Source: Vreelandella populi
Lineage (GTDB): Bacteria; Pseudomonadota; Gammaproteobacteria; Pseudomonadales; Halomonadaceae
Reading direction: 5' to 3'
Assembly (NCBI RefSeq): GCF_003989825.1
Contig: NZ_RZHE01000008.1
Span: forward strand, 309,996-373,995
Length of the DNA stretch: 64,000 bases
Under the pieces are notes generated by a model that searched no databases, was not told the origin of the DNA, and saw nothing but the letters and a program-made list of their open reading frames with translations. The position numbers and the translations under genes were made by a program. This document shows, one piece after another, positions 9,055-18,033 of the stretch. The first letter of the stretch is position 1; each line of letters starts with the position of its first letter.

Positions 9055-9055
9055 A

Positions 9056-10105
9056 TCAGCGTTCCTGATGAGGGCGCGGAGCGGAAGCAGGCTCCTTATC
9101 CAACCGCTTGATCTGGCGCCAGAGATCCTGGCGCAGGTCAGCCATTCTGGGCTGCTCTTCAGGCGTGAACGCGACTGGGCGGCACAGGCGCTGGGCGCGT
9201 AGCCCCAAACGGGCGCTTAAAAGCCCGGTGGCCAGCCCCTGACCTGCCCGAGCGGAAAGCCTGCCGGCCAGGTGCAGCGATAGCATGTCCATGCTGGCAT
9301 CGGTGGCCAGCTCGCTGGCGCCGGCAAAGGCCATGTTGCTCAGCACGTTGCGAAACAGGCGCAGGCGGCTGGCGTAGCCAAGCTCCAGACCATAAAGCCG
9401 GCACAGCCTGTCGACCATGACCAGGCTGCGCCAGGCCACCAGGGCCATGTCCACCAACGTCAGCGGGCTAATAGCCACCATGATGGCGGTTTCCCCGGAC
9501 ATTCGAGTGACCAGTCGCTGGGCTTCGCGGTCGCGTGGGGCGAGCAGGTGATGGCGCAGCAGGGCCTGGATCTCTTCACCGTTATGGTGCGGTTGGCAGG
9601 CGCGCTGAAAGGCCTGCCAGTGTGGATCATCTTCAGATAGCTTTAACTGCTGGCGCAGCTGCTCGGCCATCTTCTGGGCTTGGCTGGGCGAGCGCTGGGG
9701 CAGTTCGGTCAGGTCGCGGCGCAGCCGGTCGTGGCGCTTCAGGCGCTTCAACCGCCACAGCTCCTTGAGCAGCGACATTCCGCCCAAGCCAATCAGGCTG
9801 ATACCGAACAGCTGCCACGCCACGCTCATCCACGCTGATTGCGACAGCGCCTCGGGAATGCCGGTGGCAAGTTCGATGGTGCCGAGCGTGGCACCACCGG
9901 CCAGCGCAAACATCAGCCCCCAGCGGCGCTTGCGCGGCGTGCCTAGGCTCGCTGCTGGAAGCGCCTGCTCCTCAGCGGCGGTCACCAGCGGCTGGTCGTC
10001 GTCGGTTGCCGCGAATATTTCGCGCTGGCGCAAGCGTTCGCGCTCGGTGACGCTTTCAGGGGTGTCGTCCAGGCTGAAGTGGCGCCGTGGCTGCGGGTCG
10101 GTCAT
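9056..10105 (-). CDS. ycjF: YcjF/TIGR01620 family inner-membrane protein (DUF697)
   Basis: This 349-residue protein has two hydrophobic stretches near residues 63-85 and 93-115, then a long charged helical region and a C-terminal DUF697 domain (TAIMVAISPLTLVDMALVAWR near residue 205). It overlaps the upstream ycjX by 4 bases (ATGA), so the two are translationally coupled, as the pair is in E. coli. There the ycjXF genes belong to the phage-shock/cell-envelope stress regulon, and their biochemical role is not settled. I see no sigma-54 promoter or psp genes here. Confidence 0.88.
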   Translation of the reverse strand: MTDPQPRRHFSLDDTPESVTERERLRQREIFAATDDDQPLVTAAEEQALPAASLGTPRKRRWGLMFALAGGATLGTIELATGIPEALSQSAWMSVAWQLFGISLIGLGGMSLLKELWRLKRLKRHDRLRRDLTELPQRSPSQAQKMAEQLRQQLKLSEDDPHWQAFQRACQPHHNGEEIQALLRHHLLAPRDREAQRLVTRMSGETAIMVAISPLTLVDMALVAWRSLVMVDRLCRLYGLELGYASRLRLFRNVLSNMAFAGASELATDASMDMLSLHLAGRLSARAGQGLATGLLSARLGLRAQRLCRPVAFTPEEQPRMADLRQDLWRQIKRLDKEPASAPRPHQER

Positions 10106-11490
10106 GCGAGTTTATCTCCAATCAGCCAGTCAATGGCGGCATCCATGCGGATATGCGAAAGCGCATCAGAAGAGGACGGCATCGGTCTGAAGCTCGGGAA
10201 GTCAAAGCCCTGGTGCTGCCAGAAATCGGCGTTGGGCAGGCGGTTGGGTACATCGCCCGGGTAGACCAGCACGTCTTCGCCTTCAAGGGTAGTGCCGCGC
10301 AGTGCCGAGGAGCGCTTGCCGTCGTGCACCACTTCACGCGCCTCGGTGGCGCGAATGGCTGCAAGCGAAAGCGCCTTGACCGGCACGTTGGCGAAGCGCA
10401 GGTCTTTAAGCGGCTCGGCCAGAAGCGCTTCAAGCAGCTGCACCACGTGGCCGTGCTGGTCGGGTGTTACGTGATCCGCCTTAGTGGCGGCGATGGCAAG
10501 GCGGTCAATCTTGGGCGCAAACAGCCGCGAAAGCAGGCTGCGCTTGCCGTAGTCAAAGCTCTGCATCAACTGGCGCAGCGCGCGGGACAGGTCTTCAAAC
10601 CGCTCAGGCCCGGCGTTAAGCGCGCCCAGCACATCAACCAGCACAATCTGGCGATCAAAGCGCCTGAAATGATCGCGATAAAAGGGGCGTACCACCTGCT
10701 GCTGATAGTAGCGAAAGCGTGCGGCAAGCGTGGCGTAAAGACTGCTGTCGGGCAGGGTGTCGAGCATTTCTTTTGGAGCATCCAGGTGCGGCAGAGGGAA
10801 AAACTGCAGCACGGGGGCGCCCGAAAGCTCGCCGGGCAATAAAAAACGCCCTGGCTGAAGATCGGAAAAACCGGCCTGTTTGGCGCGGCGTAATCCCTGT
10901 GCATACATCTCCGCCAGTTGCGCCAGTTGCGCTTCGTCGGCATCCGAAGCGGGGTCTAGAGATGCGACCGCGTCGAGCCATTCGTTAAACAGCGCACGCC
11001 GCTGCTCGCCTTCAAGCAGCGGTTGCGCCTGGCACCAACTGTAAAAGTCGTGCTGCAACAGCGGCAAGTCGAGCAACCATTCGCCTGGGTAGTCAAACAG
11101 ATCAAGCGTCAGGTGGGCGATGTCCGGCGCAAACCAGCTGCTTTGGGCGGGGCGGTAGCGTAGCTGAAGGCGTAGTTCGCTAATACCCCTGGTAGGCTCA
11201 GGCCAGCGCGGCGGCGTATCGCGCAGAGCCGCCATGCCTGGGTCGTAAGGAAAGCGCGGCACGCCCAAATCCGGCTGGTTAAGCCGTTGGGCCCCCAGCA
11301 GGCGGCCATCCCGTGCGGCGGGCAGCAGGTCCAGCTGTGCTTCAACCCCTGCGTGACGCAGCTGGTTTACCAGCGAGGTTAAAAACGCCGTCTTGCCTGC
11401 CTGGGATAAACCCGTTACCGCCAGGCGCAGCTGACGGTCGCGTCCCCGCTCCAGTAAATTACTCAGTTCGCGGCTTAACGGCTGGCGCAT
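10102..11490 (-). CDS. ycjX: YcjX family P-loop NTPase (DUF463)
   Basis: This 462-residue P-loop protein has the Walker A motif TGLSQAGKTAFLTSLVNQL near residues 26-44, a DLFDYPGEW switch-like segment near residue 150 and IVLVDVLGALNAG near residue 280. It belongs to the YcjX stress-protein family of GTPase-like proteins. The start is supported by GGGAG 7 bases upstream. Its stop overlaps the ycjF start, so the two products probably act together at the membrane. Function in the cell is not known; the family assignment is secure. Confidence 0.9.
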   Translation of the reverse strand: MRQPLSRELSNLLERGRDRQLRLAVTGLSQAGKTAFLTSLVNQLRHAGVEAQLDLLPAARDGRLLGAQRLNQPDLGVPRFPYDPGMAALRDTPPRWPEPTRGISELRLQLRYRPAQSSWFAPDIAHLTLDLFDYPGEWLLDLPLLQHDFYSWCQAQPLLEGEQRRALFNEWLDAVASLDPASDADEAQLAQLAEMYAQGLRRAKQAGFSDLQPGRFLLPGELSGAPVLQFFPLPHLDAPKEMLDTLPDSSLYATLAARFRYYQQQVVRPFYRDHFRRFDRQIVLVDVLGALNAGPERFEDLSRALRQLMQSFDYGKRSLLSRLFAPKIDRLAIAATKADHVTPDQHGHVVQLLEALLAEPLKDLRFANVPVKALSLAAIRATEAREVVHDGKRSSALRGTTLEGEDVLVYPGDVPNRLPNADFWQHQGFDFPSFRPMPSSSDALSHIRMDAAIDWLIGDKLA

Positions 11491-11608
11491 CCAGGTACTC
11501 CCTTTTTTCTCATCATAACGCCATCAGGTGGTTAAGCGCTTTTTCAATACCGGCAGTCGAGCCGGCTATGCCCGTTAACAGCATAGCCAAAGGTTCGTGA
11601 ACCGTGCA

Positions 11609-12478
11609 TTAACCGCGACTTAGCGTGGTGCCCAGAAGATGCTGCGCACCGGGTACCAGCCAGACCGGGTCGAGGCGCGTGTTGGCGGCTTCAACGCACA
11701 CAAAGTGACGCGCGGCGTCTGCGGGGGTATCGCCTGGCAGTGCGGTGTCGGGATGCCATACAACCGTTGAGTCACTCGACTGCTTGGCAATACGCAGACT
11801 GCGCACGCCGTCATTGAGCAGTACCGCTTCGTTGCTGTGATAGATGCGGTCGATTCCACCGCGTATCGCCAGGATCCCTTGCTGCTCGGCTTCGGCAAAA
11901 TCACGCAGTTTATCCAGATAGCGCGCGCCGGAAAGGCCCTCAAGGCGGCAGTTATGCACCTCGTTAACAGCCAGGTACGTGTGCAGCGCGCCGCTGGTCT
12001 TCACCGGTGTATCGCCAATGTTTTCGCTGATCAGCTCGACATTCAAGCGCTGGGCGTTAGCCTGGATGACCACGCGCGCGGTTAGCTGGCTGTGCAGGCG
12101 CTGGTCAGGGGAGAGGTGGACTTCGATACCTTCAGCGTGCTCATCGACGGCGTCCAGGCGCCAGGCCGCCTGACGCGCCAACCCATGGAACGGACCGTTG
12201 CGCTCGGCACTTTCATCGGCATAACGCTCGTCGGCAAACCAGGGCCAGCATAGCGGGATGCCACCGCGTAGGGTGCCCGGCAGAGCCTCAGGTGTCGGTG
12301 TTACCCACAGCCAGTCAGTATCATTTTGGGGCTTGAAATGAAGCACCTGAGCACCTTGCAAACTGATCGCAAGCTCACCCCAGGGCATATTGAAAAGCAC
12401 TACATCACGTCCTTCCCAGTTAGCCGTCTGCTGGCCTTCTGTATGGGCGATGAGGTTGGCAAGAGAATCAGGGATCAT
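11609..12478 (-). CDS. yeaD: D-hexose-6-phosphate mutarotase (YeaD-like aldose 1-epimerase)
   Basis: The 289-residue beta-sandwich protein of the galactose-mutarotase superfamily interconverts the anomers of hexose 6-phosphates. Visible family features are GGIPLCWPWF near residue 72, HGLARQAAWRL near residue 100 with the catalytic-type His, and ALHTYLAVNE near residue 160. A late conserved segment is FVCVEAANT. AAGGA lies 7 bases before the ATG. It appears monocistronic; the 118-base gap to ycjX holds no clear terminator. Confidence 0.87.
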   Translation of the reverse strand: MIPDSLANLIAHTEGQQTANWEGRDVVLFNMPWGELAISLQGAQVLHFKPQNDTDWLWVTPTPEALPGTLRGGIPLCWPWFADERYADESAERNGPFHGLARQAAWRLDAVDEHAEGIEVHLSPDQRLHSQLTARVVIQANAQRLNVELISENIGDTPVKTSGALHTYLAVNEVHNCRLEGLSGARYLDKLRDFAEAEQQGILAIRGGIDRIYHSNEAVLLNDGVRSLRIAKQSSDSTVVWHPDTALPGDTPADAARHFVCVEAANTRLDPVWLVPGAQHLLGTTLSRG

Positions 12479-12596
12479 GGGTTTTCCTTAAAAGGGATGA
12501 CATCAAATTAGGCAGAATTGTCGCGCTGTGTGCTATGGTAGGACAAGCAAGACGAATAGGTAAAACCCTGACTAAAGTGGATATCAAGGAGGCACT

Positions 12597-12839
12597 ATGG
12601 GCTTTATTGCATGGTTGATCATTGGTGGTTTGGCTGGCTGGATCGCTGGCAACATCATGCGTGGCGGCGGCTTTGGCATTTTGGGCAACATCGGCGTAGG
12701 TATTGTCGGTGCGCTGCTGGGTGGTTTCATGTTCAGCCTATTAGGCCTTCAGGCTGGTGGTTTTATCGGCTCACTGGTCACCGCGACCGTGGGTGCTGTT
12801 GTCCTGCTCTGGATAATAAGTAAAGTTAAAAAAGCTTAG
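12597..12839 (+). CDS. GlsB/YeaQ/YmgE-family small membrane protein
   Basis: The 80-residue protein is built of three hydrophobic segments rich in glycine, with GGLAGWIAGNIMRGGGFGILGNIGVG at the front. This is the pattern of the transglycosylase-associated (GlsB/YeaQ) family, which is often stress-induced. AAGGAGG lies 5 bases before the ATG. A hairpin terminator follows within 25 bases, so the gene is a single unit. Precise function is unknown for the family. Confidence 0.85.
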   Translation: MGFIAWLIIGGLAGWIAGNIMRGGGFGILGNIGVGIVGALLGGFMFSLLGLQAGGFIGSLVTATVGAVVLLWIISKVKKA

Positions 12840-12863
12840 CACTGCCTAGCTTGCGTGTTAATT

Positions 12864-12897
12864 GCTGCCCGGCCTTGTGCCGGGCAGCGTCGTTTTA
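12864..12897 (+). terminator. Terminator after the YeaQ-like gene
   Basis: A perfect 10-bp stem GCTGCCCGGC / GCCGGGCAGC (12864-12888) with a 5-base loop is followed by a short T-rich tail (GTCGTTTT). Confidence 0.8.
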
Positions 12898-13001
12898 CGC
12901 CATTAGATCAGTTTAGCTATCGGTCTTGGACCTACTTTCCGTTACACTAAGCCGCTTTATTCTGGCGCATTGCTGGTGGATTTTTGCTTTCGAGGTGTCT
13001 C

Positions 13002-15467
13002 TTGGTCGACGCGTTAAATGCCTGGTGGGCCCAACAGCTGGTGCTATGCGATTGGGCATTTACCCCTCATCCTCTTTCAGTGGATACAAAAGCGGCGGAA
13101 CAGCGCCTTTTGCAACTGGGTATTACCAGCCGCAATGAACTGGCTGAACAGCTTTTTCATGCGTTAGGGAGTTCGACAGGCCAAGCTGACCGCTTGCTGG
13201 GGGCGCTTGAGTGGACAGCGCTTGCAGGCGCTGCCGGGTGGCTTGACGCCAAGCAGGCTAACACCTGGGCGCACCACGTGATTCGGCGTATCACTTCCGA
13301 TTATGGCGATTTGCGCGCTTGGCTTTCAGATCTGCGCCGGGTGCTGGGTGCCAAGGGCTGGGAGATAGGCGCAGATGATCGTTTTATCGACGCCTGCCAG
13401 GCGCTGTCGGCCCTGGAAAATGAAGGCGAGGGAATCACTTGGGCAGTGCTTGAGGAAACGCTTTCGCAACTGCCAGCTCCGTCCTCTTTATGGCCTGAGG
13501 TGGCGCAAGCGCAGGCATGGCGTTTGTGTGCCCTGTTTCGCCCGGTCATCAGCTATCCGGCAAGTCATGCCGACTGGCCGGATGCCAGCCAGTGGCTTGA
13601 GCGTATCTGGCAGGTCAACGACCGTGAGCAGCTTCTGGAAGTAGCGCTATGGCTAAGTGCTCAGGGTGAGCGTCAGCGCTGGGATATCGAAGCCCGTGAG
13701 CTGCTGACCATGGATAACGCCCAGCGGCTTGCTTGGCAGCGCGATTCAATCCAGGATTCACCCTATGCCGGGGTTTTGAACGCCTTTGTAAGCCAGGGCG
13801 AACCGCTTGAATGGGCCGCCTGGGACTGGCTTCGGCTGGTTGAAATTGCCTGGGCGGGAGCTTGTTGCGGCTGGCTGAGCCAGGCCGAAGCGGATGATCT
13901 GGCGTGCCACGCGGCAGACCTTATCAGCCATCGCTACCATGATTGGCGCGCCATATTGAAAGCCTATATGCGCGGGCAAAGCCTTTTTGAAGGTGTCGAT
14001 CGGCGCAATATGACGCCGAATGCGCACCATGTATTACTCATTAATGCCTCGCATAGCCCGTGGAAGCTTGCGCCTGCCAGTCTGCTTGATGAGACAACGC
14101 GCAAAGCCTCTCAGCAGCGCATCCGACAGTGGCGCAATACCCCACACCATTGGCTGCTGGCGATGGCTGGCGTCCGTGAGCCGGATGTAATGCTTCGCCA
14201 GCATGATCCCGCCGCACCCGTTGCCGAAGAGCGCCGCGCGGATGCGGCGCTTTACCTACAGGAGTCACTTGGCCTGCATGCCGATGAAGGCCCGCAGGTC
14301 ATGGCCCGCTATTGGCTGCCTGCCCAAGCGCACCATCTGAATCAGCTGGCTGCCGATGCGGTGCACGGTGTGCTGCCGCCCTCGCAAACACTGTTTGGCC
14401 AGCCAACGCCTGATGAATTGAAGCAGCGTAATGCGGTCAAGGGTGTGAGCCGGCATGCGGCCACCATTCATATGGCGGAAAAATTCGCCTTCTACCTGCA
14501 TATGGCGCTGGACAGCGGGCTGTTTGAACGCGAGCCGCTGCTGGCATACGCCAGCTCGCTGCGTAGCTGCCTATGCCGTTTCTATCCAAGCCCCAAGCGT
14601 CTGCTGGAGGCGTGGTTCGCCTGGGAAAGCTGCCTGCCCGAACCTGAGCACGCCTCTTTAATCAATGAAATTGCCTGGCACCTTGAAGACCCAGGCAGCC
14701 TTTTCTACTGGTTGGATTGGCGCCCTGATGCCTGGTGCGAGCCGGGCGGGCGGCCAACGCTTACGCACTTTACCGCTATGTCGCTGGTAGGGCCGCTCAA
14801 TAGTGCTGTGTGGAGCGAGCCTCAGCCGGAAAGTCAGCGTGAGTGTACCGATATCCGTGAGTGGGTGGAGAGCCACTACCACCTGACTAATGCCGCCGAT
14901 ATGCAGGAATTTATAACCTTCATGTTGGAGGCAGGCGATCGGCAGGAGTACCAGATCAATTACGCCCCCTATACGCTCAATCCTGAGCGTCTGGAGGCTG
15001 AAATTGCCATTCTTGAGTCGGGTGACTGCGCCGAAGAGGAGCGCCATCACCTGCTTCGCTTGCGCCGCGTTCAGGGCAATGAAGATCGTTGTAATGATGT
15101 CGACATGGCCGCATGGGATATTGCCCAGCTGGTGGATCTGGCGATTGCCGCCCGCCAGCTTGGCTGGCTGGAAAGTCAGGCGTTTGCCGATGTGCTGGAC
15201 CGTGCCTATCAACTGGCCGCTGATCACTATGCCGGTTGGCAAGAGTATGCCGCAGGCATGTATGCCGGGTTCTCCTTTTTCATGGGCGACACGCCTGAGC
15301 GTGAAAGCTTTTTAGCCGGATTCCGTCAAGCGATGGTGGCCTGGGTTTGCGGGGCACCGATTCTTGCCGGGCCTTGGGCCAGTCTGGATTTTCCGGGTAA
15401 CAAGCCGCGCCATTTTGCACCGCTACATATCGATACCCTGCCGGGTGATCAACGAACATTACATTGA
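13002..15467 (+). CDS. Large DUF1266-repeat protein (YbeR/YbeU-like)
   Basis: This protein of about 821 residues has no signal peptide or membrane segment. It contains three clear copies and one degenerate copy of a ~55-residue helical unit typical of DUF1266. The pattern is an aromatic/Trp-containing helix, then GWL, then an Ala-rich helix, Y-x2-W and G. The copies lie near residues 66-120 (LEWTALAGAAGWL), 268-335 (AAWDWLRLVEIAWAGACCGWL), 495-550 (FAFYLHMALDSGLF) and 700-765 (AAWDIAQLVDLAIAARQLGWL). E. coli YbeR/YbeU share the domain; function unknown. I prefer TTG 13002, 4 bases after GAGGTG; TTG 12984 would add six residues. The start is uncertain. Confidence 0.75.
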   Translation: MVDALNAWWAQQLVLCDWAFTPHPLSVDTKAAEQRLLQLGITSRNELAEQLFHALGSSTGQADRLLGALEWTALAGAAGWLDAKQANTWAHHVIRRITSDYGDLRAWLSDLRRVLGAKGWEIGADDRFIDACQALSALENEGEGITWAVLEETLSQLPAPSSLWPEVAQAQAWRLCALFRPVISYPASHADWPDASQWLERIWQVNDREQLLEVALWLSAQGERQRWDIEARELLTMDNAQRLAWQRDSIQDSPYAGVLNAFVSQGEPLEWAAWDWLRLVEIAWAGACCGWLSQAEADDLACHAADLISHRYHDWRAILKAYMRGQSLFEGVDRRNMTPNAHHVLLINASHSPWKLAPASLLDETTRKASQQRIRQWRNTPHHWLLAMAGVREPDVMLRQHDPAAPVAEERRADAALYLQESLGLHADEGPQVMARYWLPAQAHHLNQLAADAVHGVLPPSQTLFGQPTPDELKQRNAVKGVSRHAATIHMAEKFAFYLHMALDSGLFEREPLLAYASSLRSCLCRFYPSPKRLLEAWFAWESCLPEPEHASLINEIAWHLEDPGSLFYWLDWRPDAWCEPGGRPTLTHFTAMSLVGPLNSAVWSEPQPESQRECTDIREWVESHYHLTNAADMQEFITFMLEAGDRQEYQINYAPYTLNPERLEAEIAILESGDCAEEERHHLLRLRRVQGNEDRCNDVDMAAWDIAQLVDLAIAARQLGWLESQAFADVLDRAYQLAADHYAGWQEYAAGMYAGFSFFMGDTPERESFLAGFRQAMVAWVCGAPILAGPWASLDFPGNKPRHFAPLHIDTLPGDQRTLH

Positions 15468-15552
15468 GGCTCGCCAAGCATGCATTATCTAGCTTATAGT
15501 CTGACATTTGTTGCCCATTTTACTTTCCCAAAAATGTTAAGAGGTTAAGCGC

Positions 15553-16188
15553 ATGGTTGCGTTGCCACACCCTGCTGTGACCGCTGTCCGTGTTGTAAGT
15601 GTTTGTATTGTCGTCTCTTTTCTTGCTGGCTGCGCAGGCTCTTCTAATCGACCCATCGAGCCGCCCGAAGATTATTTTGCGATGACGCTACCTAGCATGA
15701 ACAATGGGTTTAGCCCGCAAATGTCGCCCGTGAGCAATTCGATTGCCCAGTTGCGCAGTTTTCAGACACCGCCACCTACGTTGGTACGCCAAGCGCTACT
15801 CGAACAGCACCAGCGATGGTCGGGGACGCCTTATCGGATTGGCGGCACGACGGCGCAAGGGATCGATTGTTCAGCCTTGGTACGCAATGTTTTCCGAGAG
15901 ACGTTTAATTTAGAATTGCCCCGTTCCACCTACGATCAGGTACATGAGGGACGCTCGATCGACCGCCAAGAGCTGCAGGCGGGCGATCTGGTTTTCTTCC
16001 GGCCCCCAGGACGTTACAACCATGTGGGGATTTACGTAGGGGATGGTTACTTTCTCCACGCCTCGACTTCCCAAGGCGTGATCATGTCCAGTTTGGATAA
16101 TAGCTACTGGCAGCGTTATTACTGGCAGTCGCGCCGCGCGCTGGAGCCTACCAATCTGGCGTATTTAGGCAGTAACTTCATGCCGTGA
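15553..16188 (+). CDS. NlpC/P60 family lipoprotein (peptidoglycan endopeptidase type)
   Basis: This 211-residue protein starts with a hydrophobic signal and the lipobox LAGC near residues 25-28, so it should be a lipid-anchored envelope protein. The C-terminal NlpC/P60 domain holds the catalytic Cys in GIDCSALV near residue 106 and the His in NHVGIYVG near residue 156. A third His-type residue is in GYFLHAS. The fold matches MepS/Spr DD-endopeptidases that cut peptide cross-links so that the cell wall can grow. AGAGG precedes the ATG. The next gene, an MFS transporter, starts 38 bases downstream. Confidence 0.9.
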   Translation: MVALPHPAVTAVRVVSVCIVVSFLAGCAGSSNRPIEPPEDYFAMTLPSMNNGFSPQMSPVSNSIAQLRSFQTPPPTLVRQALLEQHQRWSGTPYRIGGTTAQGIDCSALVRNVFRETFNLELPRSTYDQVHEGRSIDRQELQAGDLVFFRPPGRYNHVGIYVGDGYFLHASTSQGVIMSSLDNSYWQRYYWQSRRALEPTNLAYLGSNFMP

Positions 16189-16225
16189 TAGCTAGTGGGC
16201 CGCAGGGCCCGCTATTAGGAATGGC

Positions 16226-17413
16226 ATGATTGAAGACAAGACACGCGCCTGGTGGCGAGCCACAATGGCCCTATGCTTAGGGTCATTTTTGGTTTTTATC
16301 AATCTGTATGTGCCTCAGCCGTTACTCCCTGAGCTCAAGACCCTTTACGGTGTATCGACATTAGGCGTTAGCCTACTGATGTCGGTAGCTACTCTGTCAC
16401 TGGCTTTTGCTCTTTTAGTATTCGGGCCGCTTTCTGATGCCATCGGCCGCGAAGGCATCATGCGTATTACCCTGTTGCTTGCCGGAGGCTTGTCGCTTGC
16501 GCTGGCGTTTGCGCCGAATTTTGAAAGCCTGCTGTTGTTGCGCTTAGTTCAGGGATTCGTGCTAGGGGGGCTGCCCGCCGTGGCGATTGCCTGGATGGGG
16601 GATGCGTTTGAGAAGCCGGCCTTGCTGAGCGCGGTAGGGCTGTATATTGGTGCAAACTCCTTGGGTGGTATCAGCGGGCGTATCGTGGGTGGGGCCGCCG
16701 CCGAGGTTGGCGGGCCGCAGGCGGCGTTCATTGCCGTTGGCGTGATGACGCTAATCGGCTGTGTGGTGTTTTGGCGACTACTGCCCAATAGCCGTACCTT
16801 TGTGCCCAAGCGTTTTCAGCTGCGCCGTGCGCTTGCCGATCTCGTCGGCCATTTACGCACCCCGGTACTCCTTGCTGCCTACTGCCTGGGTGGCATCAAC
16901 TTCCTGATTTTTATCAATCAGTACAGCTACATTACCTTTCGCTTAGCCGCCGAACCCTACCAATTGGCAGCGACCGGCCTCGGGCTGATTTTTTTGACCT
17001 ATCTTGGTGGTACCTTCGGCTCCACTATCTCCGGGCGTCTAGCCCAGCGATTTTCGCCCGCGACCTGCATGATGGCCGGCATCATCATCTTGATGGTGGG
17101 CACTGGCGTTACCCTGAGTAAATCGCTGGTGCTGATTATCCTGGGGCTGACCATCAACGCCTTCGGCTTTTTCATGGCCCACTCGCTGGCTTCCAGCTGG
17201 GTGGGTCGCTACGCCCAAGGCGCCCGCGGCAGTGCTTCCGCGCTGTATCTGGTGTTCTACTACGTAGGGGCAAGCCTCGGTGGCTTCTGGCTGGAGCTTT
17301 TCTGGCAGGGGGCGGGCTGGTCCGGCGTCGCCTGGGGCTCGTGGGTTCTACTGTGCATCACGCTGATGATCACCCTGGGCATGCGCCGCTTCGAGCAGCG
17401 TCAGGGTAGTTGA
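16226..17413 (+). CDS. MFS transporter, YnfM-like
   Basis: This 395-residue protein has 12 predicted membrane helices. The early signature FINLYVPQPLLPELKTLYGV and the loop GPLSDAIGRE (cytoplasmic loop 2-3) match the YnfM-like drug/sugar-efflux branch of the major facilitator superfamily. AGGA lies just upstream of the ATG. The 3' end overlaps the convergent nikE by 13 bases, so there is no space for a terminator between them. The substrate is unknown. Confidence 0.85.
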   Translation: MIEDKTRAWWRATMALCLGSFLVFINLYVPQPLLPELKTLYGVSTLGVSLLMSVATLSLAFALLVFGPLSDAIGREGIMRITLLLAGGLSLALAFAPNFESLLLLRLVQGFVLGGLPAVAIAWMGDAFEKPALLSAVGLYIGANSLGGISGRIVGGAAAEVGGPQAAFIAVGVMTLIGCVVFWRLLPNSRTFVPKRFQLRRALADLVGHLRTPVLLAAYCLGGINFLIFINQYSYITFRLAAEPYQLAATGLGLIFLTYLGGTFGSTISGRLAQRFSPATCMMAGIIILMVGTGVTLSKSLVLIILGLTINAFGFFMAHSLASSWVGRYAQGARGSASALYLVFYYVGASLGGFWLELFWQGAGWSGVAWGSWVLLCITLMITLGMRRFEQRQGS

Positions 17414-18033
17414 TGATGTTCAGCGGCGTGCAGTCGGGCGTTTTCAAGATGGTAGCGGCGTTGGCACAGCCTTTTAAGCAGGGCCGCATCGTGGCTGATC
17501 ACCAGAACGCCGAGCTTGCGCTTTTCGGCTTCCGCCTTTAACGCCTGCCAGAGGGCCAGCTGAGTTATCGGGTCGAGCATGGTCGAGATCTCATCGGCGA
17601 TCAGGTAGCGCACCCCGGGCGCCAGCGCGCGCAGCACGCAAATGCGCTGCAGCTCGCCACCGGAAAGTGTGCGCACCGGGCGGTTCAGCCACTGAGACTT
17701 TATCCCAAAGGCGCGGCGCAGTGCTTCGGGCGGCTCCCAGGCTTCGTTCAGTACGCGGACAACCTGCCAACGCGGGTTGACGGCAAGCTCAGGGGATTGC
17801 GGCAGCCACTGCACCGGCCTGAGCCCCTTGGTGGAAAACCGCTCACCCTCTATTCGTATACGGCCAGCGGTCGGTTCGTCATACCCGGCAAGCAGCCGGC
17901 CTAGCGTTGATTTGCCGGCGCCGGAATTGCCGCTCAGCCCAACCCACTCTCCTGCTTCAATACGCAGCGATACATCCTCGAACAGCGGCGGCTGAGGAGG
18001 AAAGGCGTAACATAGCTGGCAGGCTTCAAGCAA
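17401..18033 (-). CDS. nikE: Nickel-type ABC transporter ATP-binding protein
   Basis: This 210-residue ATPase has Walker A GNSGAGKSTL near residue 36, the signature LSGGELQRI near residue 120 and Walker B YLIADEISTMLD near residue 142. It is the last gene of a five-gene nik operon and overlaps nikD by 8 bases. It is shorter than typical oligopeptide ATPases and lacks the C-terminal oligopeptide-transport extension, as in NikE. The nik name rests on gene order and on the NikR operator upstream, not on demonstrated nickel transport. Confidence 0.85.
   Translation of the reverse strand: MLEACQLCYAFPPQPPLFEDVSLRIEAGEWVGLSGNSGAGKSTLGRLLAGYDEPTAGRIRIEGERFSTKGLRPVQWLPQSPELAVNPRWQVVRVLNEAWEPPEALRRAFGIKSQWLNRPVRTLSGGELQRICVLRALAPGVRYLIADEISTMLDPITQLALWQALKAEAEKRKLGVLVISHDAALLKRLCQRRYHLENARLHAAEHHQLP

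Noticed and set aside
10087..10842. 251-codon open frame on the plus strand across ycjX
   Set aside because: It lies antisense to a well-supported gene, matches no family and has the pattern expected of GC-rich codon bias on the opposite strand.
16190..16216. Hairpin AGTGGGCC-GCAG-GGCCCGCT between the NlpC/P60 and MFS genes
   Set aside because: An 8-bp stem with no T run; it may be incidental, so I do not call it a terminator.
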